The translations under genes were made by a program, and so were the position numbers. The notes under the pieces are model-generated. The model worked only from the letters and a program-made list of their open reading frames with translations, was not told the origin of the DNA and made no database searches. DNA of 39,425 bases from the NCBI GenBank assembly GCA_015063545.1, contig SVTX01000015.1, positions 1 to 39,425 of the forward strand, in the 5' to 3' direction. Source of the stretch: Oscillospiraceae bacterium (GTDB lineage Bacteria; Bacillota; Clostridia; Oscillospirales; CAG-272). Within the stretch, counting starts at the first letter, position 1. Each line of letters starts with the position of its first letter. This document shows positions 18,901 through 26,243 of this stretch, one piece after another.

Positions 18901-20017
18901 CGAGCTTACGGCGGGATTGCGCAAATTTATCAAAGGGCCACTTCGGAACTTTGAGAACGACGTAGTCAACGGAGGGCTCAAAGCAAGCGAAGGTCTTTCC
19001 TGTAATTTCGTTCTTTATCTCGTCAAGCGTGTAGCCGAGAGCTATCTGCATAGCGACCTTTGCTATGGGGTAGCCCGTTGCTTTGGAAGCAAGCGCGGAA
19101 GAACGGGAAACACGGGGGTTAACTTCGATTACGGCATAGTTGTCAGAATTCGGATCAAGCGCGAACTGACAGTTACAGCCGCCCTCGATACCAAGCTCCT
19201 CGATAATGTCGAGAGCCGCAGTACGAAGCATGTTATATTCCTTGGGGGAGAGAGTGAGCGCGGGAGCGCAGACTATGGAGTCACCGGTGTGGATTCCTAC
19301 GGGGTCGAAGTTTTCCATAGAGCAAACCGCGATCTTGTTACCAACGTGGTCGCGGATAACCTCAAATTCGATCTCCTTCCAGCCGTAGATGTATTTTTCA
19401 ACGAGTATCTGAGTAATGGGGGACTGTTCAAGTCCGTTTGCAGCTACTTCGTTAAGTTCTTCTTCGTTGTATGCAACGCCGCCGCCGAAGCCGCCGAGTG
19501 TGAAAGCGGGACGAATGATAACGGGATAGCCTATCTCTTTTGCGATTCTGCGCGAATCCTCAAGAGTGGTTGCAATATCCGAGGGGATAAGAGGCTGATT
19601 TATCTTGAGCATGGTGTCCTTGAAAAGCTCGCGGTCCTCTGCCTTGATGATTGCCTCGGCGTCCGTACCGATGAGACGGACGTTATGCTCCTGAAGCCAG
19701 CCCTCGTTGTAAAGCTGCATAGCGAGTGTCAGACCTGTCTGACCGCCAAATCCTGCGAGAATACTGTCGGGCTTTTCCTCGATGATTATTCTCTTTACGG
19801 TGTTGAGCGTTAGGGGCTCAAGATATATCTCGTCAGCCATCGCCTTGTCGGTCATAATGGTTGCGGGATTGGAGTTTAAAAGAACAGTGTTTATTCCGCG
19901 GCTCTTGAGTATACGGCATGCCTGTGCGCCTGCGTAGTCAAATTCTGCCGCCTGACCGATAACGATAGGACCTGAGCCTATTACGAGAACTTTCTTTATA
20001 GATGTATTGAGTGGCAT
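15959..20017 (-). CDS. carB: Carbamoyl-phosphate synthase large subunit fused to a DapF-like domain
   Basis: A 1352-residue fusion. Residues 1 to about 1070 are a complete CarB: two ATP-grasp halves (HTGDSIVCAPA in the first, HSGDSIAVYPP in the second, each with a VNPR-type motif) and the C-terminal MGS-like allosteric domain. It makes carbamoyl phosphate from bicarbonate, ammonia and two ATP. Without a stop, residues about 1074-1352 continue as a PLP-independent diaminopimelate-epimerase fold (GNDYILIDN, CNRHTGIGADG, FNSDGSEG, GAGETLACGTGACAA). The second catalytic cysteine is kept (Cys1295), but the usual MCGNG containing the first reads LAANA, with Ala1143 at the cysteine position. The extra domain is therefore unlikely to epimerise and may sense or bind a ligand. 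No internal ribosome site precedes the Met at the junction. It lies 46 bases after carA. Confidence 0.95.
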   Translation of the reverse strand: MPLNTSIKKVLVIGSGPIVIGQAAEFDYAGAQACRILKSRGINTVLLNSNPATIMTDKAMADEIYLEPLTLNTVKRIIIEEKPDSILAGFGGQTGLTLAMQLYNEGWLQEHNVRLIGTDAEAIIKAEDRELFKDTMLKINQPLIPSDIATTLEDSRRIAKEIGYPVIIRPAFTLGGFGGGVAYNEEELNEVAANGLEQSPITQILVEKYIYGWKEIEFEVIRDHVGNKIAVCSMENFDPVGIHTGDSIVCAPALTLSPKEYNMLRTAALDIIEELGIEGGCNCQFALDPNSDNYAVIEVNPRVSRSSALASKATGYPIAKVAMQIALGYTLDEIKNEITGKTFACFEPSVDYVVLKVPKWPFDKFAQSRRKLGTQMKATGEVMSIAPSFEEALLKAVRGAEIGIDTLNSNKELLEGDAIKSLHKNDDLRLYRIFQALKAGITVEQIHDITKIDNFFLKKLEGLVAFEAEIASLKGKAMDKETYIHGKKLGYTDAALARISGATLPEHMKSAYKTVDTCAGEVASERPYFYGTHDDFANDQAKNYLNHEKDTVLVLGSGPIRIGQGIEFDYSSVHCVWALKEMGYDVAIINNNPETVSTDFDIADRLYFEPLTPEDVYDIIQLEKPIGVVVAFGGQTAIKLTNFLDKNGIPVLGTSADGIDLAEDRARFEALLEECGIKRPSGVGVMTKAEALNAANMLGYPVLVRPSYVIGGQNMVIAHEDKDIEEYMDKILSTGIENPVLVDKYMQGTELEVDVISDGEDVLIPGIMEHIERAGIHSGDSIAVYPPYNLTDYMEQKIIDCSTTLALKLGTKGLVNIQYLIYNNELYVIEVNPRASRTIPYISKVTNVPMVDLASKVMIGKKLSSLGYGTGLYKVPPYYAVKVPVFSFEKLNDVNTQLGPEMKSTGEVLGIGKTLNEAIYKGLVAAGFKVNIKDKSNTGVFISVDDHDYNEIVNIAKKFSEFNMKIYATSGTAASIARLGIDVEVVPNVDESDKIYELMENGQISFIVYTGALSDSTIEQSIALHRKAIQLNIAMLTAIDTANALADVIASRWDEFNTELVDLNNMRSERLNLKFLKMETLGNDYILIDNRDGSIRCPESLALQLCNRHTGIGADGLLLVERSSHSDAKMRIFNSDGSEGKLAANALRCVAKYLYDCGIVEVTDMTIDTWSGPRNVHCILSGGEVGSVTVDVGAYEFSADKLPTTLAPNCGSEIVDCPVTIGDNTYNVTCLSLGNLHTVVFSDRVDDIDMEKVGPEFEYAPIFPDRTNTEFIRVVNKRTIRMRVWERGAGETLACGTGACAAAIAAVKRGLCDINCDITVKTLGGDLVVNVSENNVTLTGNAVLSFEGAKKI

Positions 20018-20063
20018 AGTATTTTATATCCTTTCTTTCTAACAAATTTTTTGTTTTGCGAAA

Positions 20064-21107
20064 TTACTTTTTCATAAGTTCAACAAACTTATCAAAGTGA
20101 ATATCGCTCGGATAATATTGTACCGTAAATGCCATCTGTTCTCTGTATTCTATAGCTTCTATGGAGCCATCAAGCACATTTGTTTCGGTGATGGTCGCGT
20201 TAGCGGGGAGACGTGCGGGATTTACTGTGTAGAGGTGAGCTTGAGAGGTTATCTCCACCTTGCCTGTTTCGGTGTTTTTCACGGGCTGATTTGCTCCGTG
20301 ATGACCGAACTTAAGCTTTGTTGTACCTGCTCCTGCCGCGCGAGCCAAAAGCTGATGGCCAAGTCCCATAGCAAATATGGGAAGTGCTCCGAGAAGTTTT
20401 CTTATTTCAAGGATTATTTCTACATTTTCTCTGGGATCTCCGCTGGGACCGTTTGAAAGAACTACACCGTCGTAATTTCCTTCAAGAACAATGGAAGCGG
20501 GAGTTGTCGCGGGGAGTATGGCAACGTTACAGCCTCTGCTGTTCAGCGCTTTTATCACGCTGTTTGTTACTCCAAAGTCATATACCGCTACGTTATACTT
20601 TGCGTCCTGCGTAGGGAAGAACTTAGGCTCTTCACACGTAACTGCTGAGATGCCGTTCTTTACCGAGTAAGTAATGACCTCATCGGGAACTATGGGATCT
20701 GGGAGAGTGTCTGTAATTATCGCATTCATAACTCCGTATTCACGAATAGCCTCGGTCAAAGCGCGGGTATCAACTCCGCAGATACCGACCACACCGTTTT
20801 CTTTGAGCCATGTGTCAATATCTCCGCCGCAACGGTAATTGGAGGGGTTTTGCGCCCATTCTCTTACCACGTAAGCCGAAACGTGAATTTTGTCGGATTC
20901 CAGGTCCTCGGGGATAACACCGTAGTTACCGATGAGAGGGAAGGTAGAAACGAGTATCTGTCCGTGATATACGGGGTCTGTAAGAGCTTCAAGATAGCCT
21001 ACCATACCCGTAGAGAACACGATCTCGCCGACCACATGGCCTTCTGCGCCAAATGATCTGCCTTCAAAAACCTGACCGTTTTGCAAGATAATGTAGATTT
21101 TTTTCAT
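20064..21107 (-). CDS. carA: Carbamoyl-phosphate synthase small subunit with degenerate glutaminase site
   Basis: This 347-residue CarA homologue normally hydrolyses glutamine and channels ammonia to CarB. The N-terminal domain is intact (TGMVGYLEALTDPVYHGQI, CGVDTRAL), as is the framework of the class I amidotransferase domain (YDFGV, LKFGHHGAN). The catalytic triad is gone. The nucleophile motif GICLGHQ reads AMGLGHQ (Gly248 for Cys), and QYHPE reads QYYPS (Tyr332 for His, Ser334 for Glu). NGPGDP also has an inserted serine. The enzyme therefore probably uses free ammonia, as vertebrate CPS I does after losing its cysteine. The start at 21107 has CGGAG upstream; the longer frame lacks support. 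It has its own promoter at 21245-21274 and a leader of about 130 bases in which I see no recognised attenuator. Confidence 0.95.
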   Translation of the reverse strand: MKKIYIILQNGQVFEGRSFGAEGHVVGEIVFSTGMVGYLEALTDPVYHGQILVSTFPLIGNYGVIPEDLESDKIHVSAYVVREWAQNPSNYRCGGDIDTWLKENGVVGICGVDTRALTEAIREYGVMNAIITDTLPDPIVPDEVITYSVKNGISAVTCEEPKFFPTQDAKYNVAVYDFGVTNSVIKALNSRGCNVAILPATTPASIVLEGNYDGVVLSNGPSGDPRENVEIILEIRKLLGALPIFAMGLGHQLLARAAGAGTTKLKFGHHGANQPVKNTETGKVEITSQAHLYTVNPARLPANATITETNVLDGSIEAIEYREQMAFTVQYYPSDIHFDKFVELMKK

Positions 21108-21244
21108 GCTTTTTTCTCCGTTCTTGGAATTTTTAAATTGTATTACGCTCTCCGCCGTCATCTGCCCGTCGGAAAACGCGCGAAAACACGAAATTCGAGT
21201 AATTTTTTTCAAATTCCCCTACTTTCGCATTCTACTATCATTAA

Positions 21245-21274
21245 ATTATACCTCTTTTTTCGGGTGCTTGTCAA
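21245..21274 (-). promoter_or_regulatory. carAB promoter
   Basis: On the - strand, TTGACA (21274-21269), 18 bases, TATAAT (21250-21245). Start near 21238. It lies in the 194-base gap between argF and carA (21108-21301), so carAB can be transcribed independently of the arg genes. Confidence 0.8.
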
Positions 21275-21301
21275 TAGATATACAGTAAATATATAAAATA
21301 A

Positions 21302-22204
21302 TTACTTTACAAGACTTGCAAGTATTGCCTTTTGAGCATGCAGACGGTTTTCGGTCTGGTCGAATATCATTTTGCTGTGGGCTTCAAGTACGTCTGCGCT
21401 TATCTCTTCTCCTCTGGTTGCAGGCAGACAGTGGAGAACAAGAGCATCGGGAGAAGCCAAGGATAACAGCTCTGAGTTCAACGTATATCCTTCAAAGATT
21501 TTTGCTCTCGCCGCCGCATCGTATTTTTCGCTGAGCGTGTGCCATATTCCGGTATAAACAACATCAGCGCCGTCTATTGCTGCTTTGGGATCACTTGTCA
21601 GAGTGAGGGTGTTGCTGTCAAGTCCGAGCTTTATTACGTCGTCGGCAGGGAAAAATCCTTCGGGGCATGCCATGCTGATTTGTATTCCCAGCTTTGCGCA
21701 AGCCGAAATGAGAGAGTTTGCAACGTTATTTCCGCTTCCTATATAAGCTATTTTCAAACCTCTGAAGCTTATTTTATATTCGCGTATAGTCATAAGGTCA
21801 CCTATGACCTGACAGGGATGCCATTCATCTGTAAGTCCGTTTATTACGGGAATATCCGAATGAGATGCATATTCCTCAAGCGCCGCCTGAGAGGGAGTAC
21901 GGATCATTACAGCGTCGAGAAAACGAGAGAGAACTCTCGCCGTATCTGCAACCGGCTCACCCTTGTTTATCTGGAGAGCCTCGGTAGGAAGAAACATTGC
22001 GTTTCCGCCAAGCTGATACATACCTACCTCAAACGATACTCTCGTGCGAGTGCTGACCTCGTCAAATATCATACCAAGAGTTTTCCCCTCAAGAAGCTTG
22101 TGTGGAATATTATTTTTATGTTCGTATTTCAACTGGTCTGCGGTGTTGAGAAGGTCGAGAATATCCGCCCTCGTGCAGTCCTTTATACTTAAAAAATGCT
22201 TCAT
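21302..22204 (-). CDS. argF: Divergent ornithine carbamoyltransferase-like protein (ArgF)
   Basis: This 300-residue protein of the aspartate/ornithine carbamoyltransferase family would transfer the carbamoyl group to an amine. The carbamoyl-phosphate half is canonical: STRTR, MIRT, HPCQ. The catalytic HCLP and C-terminal ENRLHAQKA are kept. The amino-acid side is altered. Canonical DVWxSMG reads GIWHTLS (Gly219 for Asp; Thr223-Leu224-Ser225 for SMG), and these residues hold the alpha-amino group of ornithine in the E. coli enzyme. It may therefore act on a different or modified substrate, or be weak. A canonical paralogue is at 28713. It ends 15 bases before argD in the same operon; carA has a separate promoter. 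At 300 residues it is slightly short for OTC (310-335). Confidence 0.85.
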   Translation of the reverse strand: MKHFLSIKDCTRADILDLLNTADQLKYEHKNNIPHKLLEGKTLGMIFDEVSTRTRVSFEVGMYQLGGNAMFLPTEALQINKGEPVADTARVLSRFLDAVMIRTPSQAALEEYASHSDIPVINGLTDEWHPCQVIGDLMTIREYKISFRGLKIAYIGSGNNVANSLISACAKLGIQISMACPEGFFPADDVIKLGLDSNTLTLTSDPKAAIDGADVVYTGIWHTLSEKYDAAARAKIFEGYTLNSELLSLASPDALVLHCLPATRGEEISADVLEAHSKMIFDQTENRLHAQKAILASLVK

Positions 22205-22219
22205 AAAACGTCCTTTTTG

Positions 22220-23395
22220 TTATGATTTTATTGCTTTTGCCGCCTCTGTCATTATGGCTATTGCTTTATCTATTGTCTCAACGCCCGTGTTGAGAGGGGG
22301 GAGAAGTCTTACCTTTGTTTTTGCGGACAGGACTAAAAGTCCGCGCTCAGCGCAAGCGTTTATGAACGCCTTTGTATCCATACCGTCCTTTAGAACAAGT
22401 CCTATCATAAAGCCAAGGCCGGATACACATTCAACAAAGTCAAGACAAGCAAGCTTGTCCCAAAGATATTTCGCTCTGTTGCAGATATCCTCAAGATAGC
22501 TGTCTGTAAGTCTGGAAATTATAGATACAGCTCCCGCGCAACAAATGGGATTTCCGCCGAAGGTCGAGCCGTGAGATGAGGGTGTGAGTGTATTTTCAAC
22601 TGTCTCGCCCAAAAGGCACGCGCCGATGGGAAGACCGCCGCCGAGACCTTTTGCGGTGGAAACTATATCGGGGGTGATTCCAAATTGACTGTACGAATAA
22701 AGTGAGCCTGTTCTGCCGTTTCCTGTTTGAACCTCGTCGCAGATAAGGAGAATGTCTTTCTCGCGGCAGAGCTTTTCTGCCTGCGTAAGATATTCCTTTT
22801 CAAGAGCGATAACGCCGCCCTCGCCCTGAACGCACTCAAACATGAACGCGCATACGTCGTCCGTAAGAGCCTCGCGGAGCGCGTCTATATCATTGGCGGG
22901 AACGTGCTTGAAGCCGTCAACAAACGGTCCGAAATACTGATGGAAAACGTCTTGTCCTGTTGCTGAAAGCGTCAGAAGCGTTCTTCCGTGAAAGCTGTTT
23001 TGAAGTGTGATAATTGTCTTCCTGCCCTCACCGTATTTGTCGAATGAGTATTTTCTTGCGCATTTTATGGCGCATTCGTTTGCCTCAGCGCCTGAGTTTC
23101 CGAAAAATACCTTTTTCATTCCCGTGCGCTCGCAGAGCATTTGCGCGAGAGAAACGCAGGGAGAGGTGTAGTAAAGGTTCGAGGTGTGAGACAGAGTTTT
23201 AGCTTGCTCTGTGACCGCCTCTACCCATTCGCTGTCGCAAGCGCCGAACGCGGTAACGCCGATTCCCGTGCCAAAGTCTATGTATTCTTTGCCCTCGCCG
23301 CAGATCTTTCCGTCTTGAACACAGTCGAGCTGAATATCAAAGCGACCGTACGTGCCGGCAACGTATTGTTTGTCAAGTTCTTTTATGTTTTTCAT
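22220..23395 (-). CDS. argD: Acetylornithine aminotransferase
   Basis: This 391-residue class III PLP aminotransferase converts N-acetylglutamate semialdehyde to N-acetylornithine with glutamate as donor. Visible motifs are NSGAEANECAIKCARKYS, ECVQGEGGV, CDEVQTGNGRTG and STAKGLGGGLPIGA, which holds the PLP lysine. The usual EPVQGEGG has Cys in place of Pro. Length matches ArgD (about 390-400). It lies between argB and argF on the same strand, with a 79-base gap after argB. Confidence 0.95.
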   Translation of the reverse strand: MKNIKELDKQYVAGTYGRFDIQLDCVQDGKICGEGKEYIDFGTGIGVTAFGACDSEWVEAVTEQAKTLSHTSNLYYTSPCVSLAQMLCERTGMKKVFFGNSGAEANECAIKCARKYSFDKYGEGRKTIITLQNSFHGRTLLTLSATGQDVFHQYFGPFVDGFKHVPANDIDALREALTDDVCAFMFECVQGEGGVIALEKEYLTQAEKLCREKDILLICDEVQTGNGRTGSLYSYSQFGITPDIVSTAKGLGGGLPIGACLLGETVENTLTPSSHGSTFGGNPICCAGAVSIISRLTDSYLEDICNRAKYLWDKLACLDFVECVSGLGFMIGLVLKDGMDTKAFINACAERGLLVLSAKTKVRLLPPLNTGVETIDKAIAIMTEAAKAIKS

Positions 23396-23474
23396 TTCTT
23401 ATCCTTTTACAAAATGGGTTTTTTATAAAAATTCCGAGAAGGCCTTTGGAAATGGTTTTCCATGCATACTCACT

Positions 23475-24326
23475 TTAATAAAACAATGTTCCTATACCTG
23501 CGTCGGTGAGCATTTCTATGAGTATAGAGTGAGGAATACGGCCGTCGATTATAGCGACCTGATTAACTCCGCGTCGAATAGCTTCTACACAGCACTGTAT
23601 TTTGGGTATCATGCCGCCGGAAATAATGCCGTCGTGAACAAGCTCCGGAACTTCGGATACAGAAAGCGAGGAAATAAGGGAGTCGGGATCATTGATATCA
23701 CGCATGAGACCTTTTATGTCTGTCATGGATATCATGGTGTACGCACCCAGCTCTCCCGCGATTTTTGACGCGGCGGTGTCTGCATTGATATTGTAGACGT
23801 TATTTTCCTTATCGCATCCGACAGTAGAGATCACGGGAATGTATCCCGCGTCAAGCACGTCAATAATGGGTTTTGTGTTTATTTTTGTTATCTCTCCGAC
23901 AAAGCCAAGCTCGTCGTTGAGTTTTTCCGCCTCTATCATGTGGCCGTCGATTCCGGAAAGACCGATTGCCTTGCCGCCGCTGTTCTCAATAAGGTTTACA
24001 AGGTCCTTGTTTACCTTGCCCGCAAGAACCATCTGGACGACGTTGACGGTCTCTGCGTCTGTCTGACGAAGACCGCCGACAAACTTCGAGGGGATGTTCA
24101 TTTTTTTGAGTGTTTCGTTGATTTCTGGGCCGCCGCCGTGAACAAGGACGACCTTTACTCCTATCTGGCGGAGAAGAACGATGTCCTGCATAACGAAGTT
24201 TTTGAGTTCGCCGTTTATCATTGCGTTTCCGCCATACTTGACGACGACGATTTTGTCATAATATTTTTTGATATAGGGAAGCGCTTCGCTGAGAACCTGC
24301 GCTTTGTCTGCGTATGAAATGTTCAT
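23475..24326 (-). CDS. argB: Acetylglutamate kinase
   Basis: This 283-residue amino-acid kinase phosphorylates N-acetylglutamate. It opens KIVVVKYGGNAM (phosphate-binding lysine and glycines, about residues 25-36), then VVLVHGGGPEINETL, VGLSGIDG-like segments and NINADTAASKIAG. Length is typical (about 290). The start codon at 24326 is preceded by AAAGGAAAAACAACC, which is identical to the argJ ribosome site because both lie at the end of the same repeat. This is the step often feedback-inhibited by arginine; I did not verify the N-terminal regulatory helix, and the start is short. Confidence 0.95.
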   Translation of the reverse strand: MNISYADKAQVLSEALPYIKKYYDKIVVVKYGGNAMINGELKNFVMQDIVLLRQIGVKVVLVHGGGPEINETLKKMNIPSKFVGGLRQTDAETVNVVQMVLAGKVNKDLVNLIENSGGKAIGLSGIDGHMIEAEKLNDELGFVGEITKINTKPIIDVLDAGYIPVISTVGCDKENNVYNINADTAASKIAGELGAYTMISMTDIKGLMRDINDPDSLISSLSVSEVPELVHDGIISGGMIPKIQCCVEAIRRGVNQVAIIDGRIPHSILIEMLTDAGIGTLFY

Positions 24327-24660
24327 GGTTGTTTTTCCTTTGTTTTATTTATTTGTGACTTTGCCAATAGCTGCAAAGTCACCAAAAAGCCACTTAAGGT
24401 GAGGTGCGTAAATCTTTTTAACGCTTGATATGATTTGCAAGCAAATCACATGCTACGCTAAAGATTTACGATCCCCTCCCCTTAAGAAACCCCACCCCTC
24501 CGCACGCGCATGCGTGCGGCTTAGGCGGTGAGATTTATTTTTTGGGGATAGATTTCAAAATTGCATTTTTTGATTACAAAATTGGGTTCTCTGTAAATAA
24601 TTCGAGGGAGTTTTTTGAGGGGGGCGGGGGAACTTTTTTGCTAAAAAAGTTCCCCCACAT
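24327..24660. repeat. Multi-hairpin intergenic repeat, copy 1 (argJ-argB gap)
   Basis: About 335 bases, closely similar in layout to 25897-26232. Parts in order: hairpin 24355-24364/24373-24382 (GTGACTTTGC, loop CAATAGCT), the tag CAAAAAGCCACTTAA, a long stem from CTTAAGG to CCTTAAG enclosing matching arms around TAAATCTTT, then CCGCACGC-GCAT-GCGTGCGG, then GGGGGAAC..GTTCCCCC. Stem sequences differ from copy 2 with compensatory changes. It contains no gene and spans from just after argJ to the ribosome site of argB. Confidence 0.8.
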
Positions 24661-24675
24661 ATCCTCTACCCAAAC

Positions 24676-25896
24676 TCACGTTCTGTAATCGCCGTTGATG
24701 CGGACGTATTCGTAAGTGAGGTCGCAGCCGTAGGCTGTAGCGGTAGCGTCGCCGTCGCCGAGGGTTATATTGATAATTATTTTGTCTTTGAGAAGAATTG
24801 TTTTTGCGAGTTCTTCGGAGAAGGGAACTCCCGCGCCGTTTTGGCAGACAGTGATAGAGCCCGCCTCGGAGATGAACTCAACGCCGACCTTCAACACGTC
24901 AACGTCCGCGCCGCTGTATCCGATAGCGCAGAGAACACGTCCCCAGTTTGCGTCCGCGCCGAATATTGCCGCCTTTGTCAGAGAGCTGCAAGCAACCGCC
25001 TTTGCGATCTTACGCGCGTTTGTCTTATCAAGCGCGCCGGAAACTCTGACCTCGATCATTTTTGTTGCGCCCTCGCCGTCTGCGGCTATCATTTTGCACA
25101 TTTCGCTTGTGAGCGCATGGAGAGCCGACTTGAAATCTTCAAAGTCTTTACCCTCGGAGGTAATTTCAGTATTACCCGCCATGCCGTTAGCCATGACGCA
25201 GAGAGTATCGTTTGTAGACGTGTCGCCGTCAACGCTTGTCATGTTGAAGGTGTCCTCAACGTCGCCGCGGAGCGCGATCTCAAGCATTTCGGGCGAGATA
25301 GCCACGTCTGTTGTAATAAATACAAGCATAGTCGCAAGGTTGGGATGAATCATTCCCGAACCCTTTGCGATACCGCCGATGGCGCACTTTTTGCCGCCGA
25401 TGGTGAATTCTACTGCAATAGATTTTTCTTTCGTATCCGTAGTCATGATAGCCTGATTTGCGTCGGAGCTGTTGTCGTAACCCAAAGCGCCGACGAGAGC
25501 GGTCATGTTATTTTCAATGGGAGAGATGTCAAGGGGCTGACCTATAACACCTGTGGATGCTACTACAACGTCGCAAGCGGGGATACCGGTATGTTTCTCA
25601 ACGAGCGCGCACATTTTCTCCGCTACCTCAATGCCGTCAGCGTTGCAGGTGTTTGCGTTTCCGGAATTGACTATTACCGCGCGAGCCTTGCCGTTTTCAA
25701 GATTCTTTTTTGTTACGTAGATGGGAGCGCCCTTAACGAGATTAGCGGTGTAGACTGCCGCTGCAGAGCAATCGCAGTCACTTACGATGAGGGCAAGGTC
25801 TTTTTTTGTTTTATTTTTGCGGATACCGCAGTGAATGCCTGCTGCGCGGAATCCGCGCGCGGCGCATATGCCTTTGTTGGAGTATGTGTAGTTCAT
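24676..25896 (-). CDS. argJ: Bifunctional glutamate N-acetyltransferase/ornithine acetyltransferase
   Basis: A 406-residue Ntn-type enzyme that recycles the acetyl group from acetylornithine to glutamate. It self-cleaves before the threonine in the motif KGSGMIHPNLATMLVF, leaving Thr as the N-terminal nucleophile of the beta chain. Length matches ArgJ (about 400). With ArgJ present the pathway is the cyclic type and free ornithine is made, so an ornithine-using carbamoyltransferase is expected. Its 5' side carries the repeat at 25897-26232, so argJ begins with the same ribosome site sequence as argB. The order argC-argJ-argB-argD-argF is common in Bacillota. Confidence 0.96.
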   Translation of the reverse strand: MNYTYSNKGICAARGFRAAGIHCGIRKNKTKKDLALIVSDCDCSAAAVYTANLVKGAPIYVTKKNLENGKARAVIVNSGNANTCNADGIEVAEKMCALVEKHTGIPACDVVVASTGVIGQPLDISPIENNMTALVGALGYDNSSDANQAIMTTDTKEKSIAVEFTIGGKKCAIGGIAKGSGMIHPNLATMLVFITTDVAISPEMLEIALRGDVEDTFNMTSVDGDTSTNDTLCVMANGMAGNTEITSEGKDFEDFKSALHALTSEMCKMIAADGEGATKMIEVRVSGALDKTNARKIAKAVACSSLTKAAIFGADANWGRVLCAIGYSGADVDVLKVGVEFISEAGSITVCQNGAGVPFSEELAKTILLKDKIIINITLGDGDATATAYGCDLTYEYVRINGDYRT

Positions 25897-26232
25897 GGTT
25901 GTTTTTCCTTTGTTTTTTATTTTTTGTTGTCACTTTGGCAACAGCTCCAAAGTGACCAAAGAGCCGCTTAGGAATGGGAGGAGCTTTGATTTTGAGAACA
26001 CCGACCTGCAAGCACGTCGCCAACCTCAAAATCTGCAGATCCCCTCACCCTTCCTAAGAACCAACCCCACCCCTCCGCACGCGCATGCGTGCGGCTTAGG
26101 CGGTGAGATTTATTTTTTTGGGATGAATTTCAAAATTGCATTTTTCGATTATAAAATTGGGTTATCCGTAAATAATTCGAGGGAGTTTTTTGAGGGGTGC
26201 GGGGGAATATTTTTTGCTAAAAAAGTTCCCTC
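25897..26232. repeat. Multi-hairpin intergenic repeat, copy 2 (argC-argJ gap)
   Basis: Same layout as 24327-24660. First hairpin 25929-25938/25947-25956 (GTCACTTTGG with loop CAACAGCT), tag CAAAGAGCCGCTTA, outer stem CTTAGGAA with TTCCTAAG, inner stem GATTTTGAG with CTCAAAATC, the conserved CCGCACGC-GCAT-GCGTGCGG hairpin and a GGGGGAAT..GTTCCCTC stem. The 3' half is nearly identical to copy 1, whereas the inner stems differ in sequence but remain paired. Confidence 0.8.
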
Positions 26233-26243
26233 GCATTCTTCCC

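Noticed and set aside
18377-19813. 478-residue open frame on the + strand opposite carB
   Set aside because: It lies wholly antisense to a conserved gene, has no ribosome site or promoter, and its translation shows no domain. It is a frame shadow of carB codon bias.
24327-26232. CRISPR-like direct repeats
   Set aside because: There are only two full copies, each over 300 bases, with hairpin structure and no spacer pattern or cas genes.
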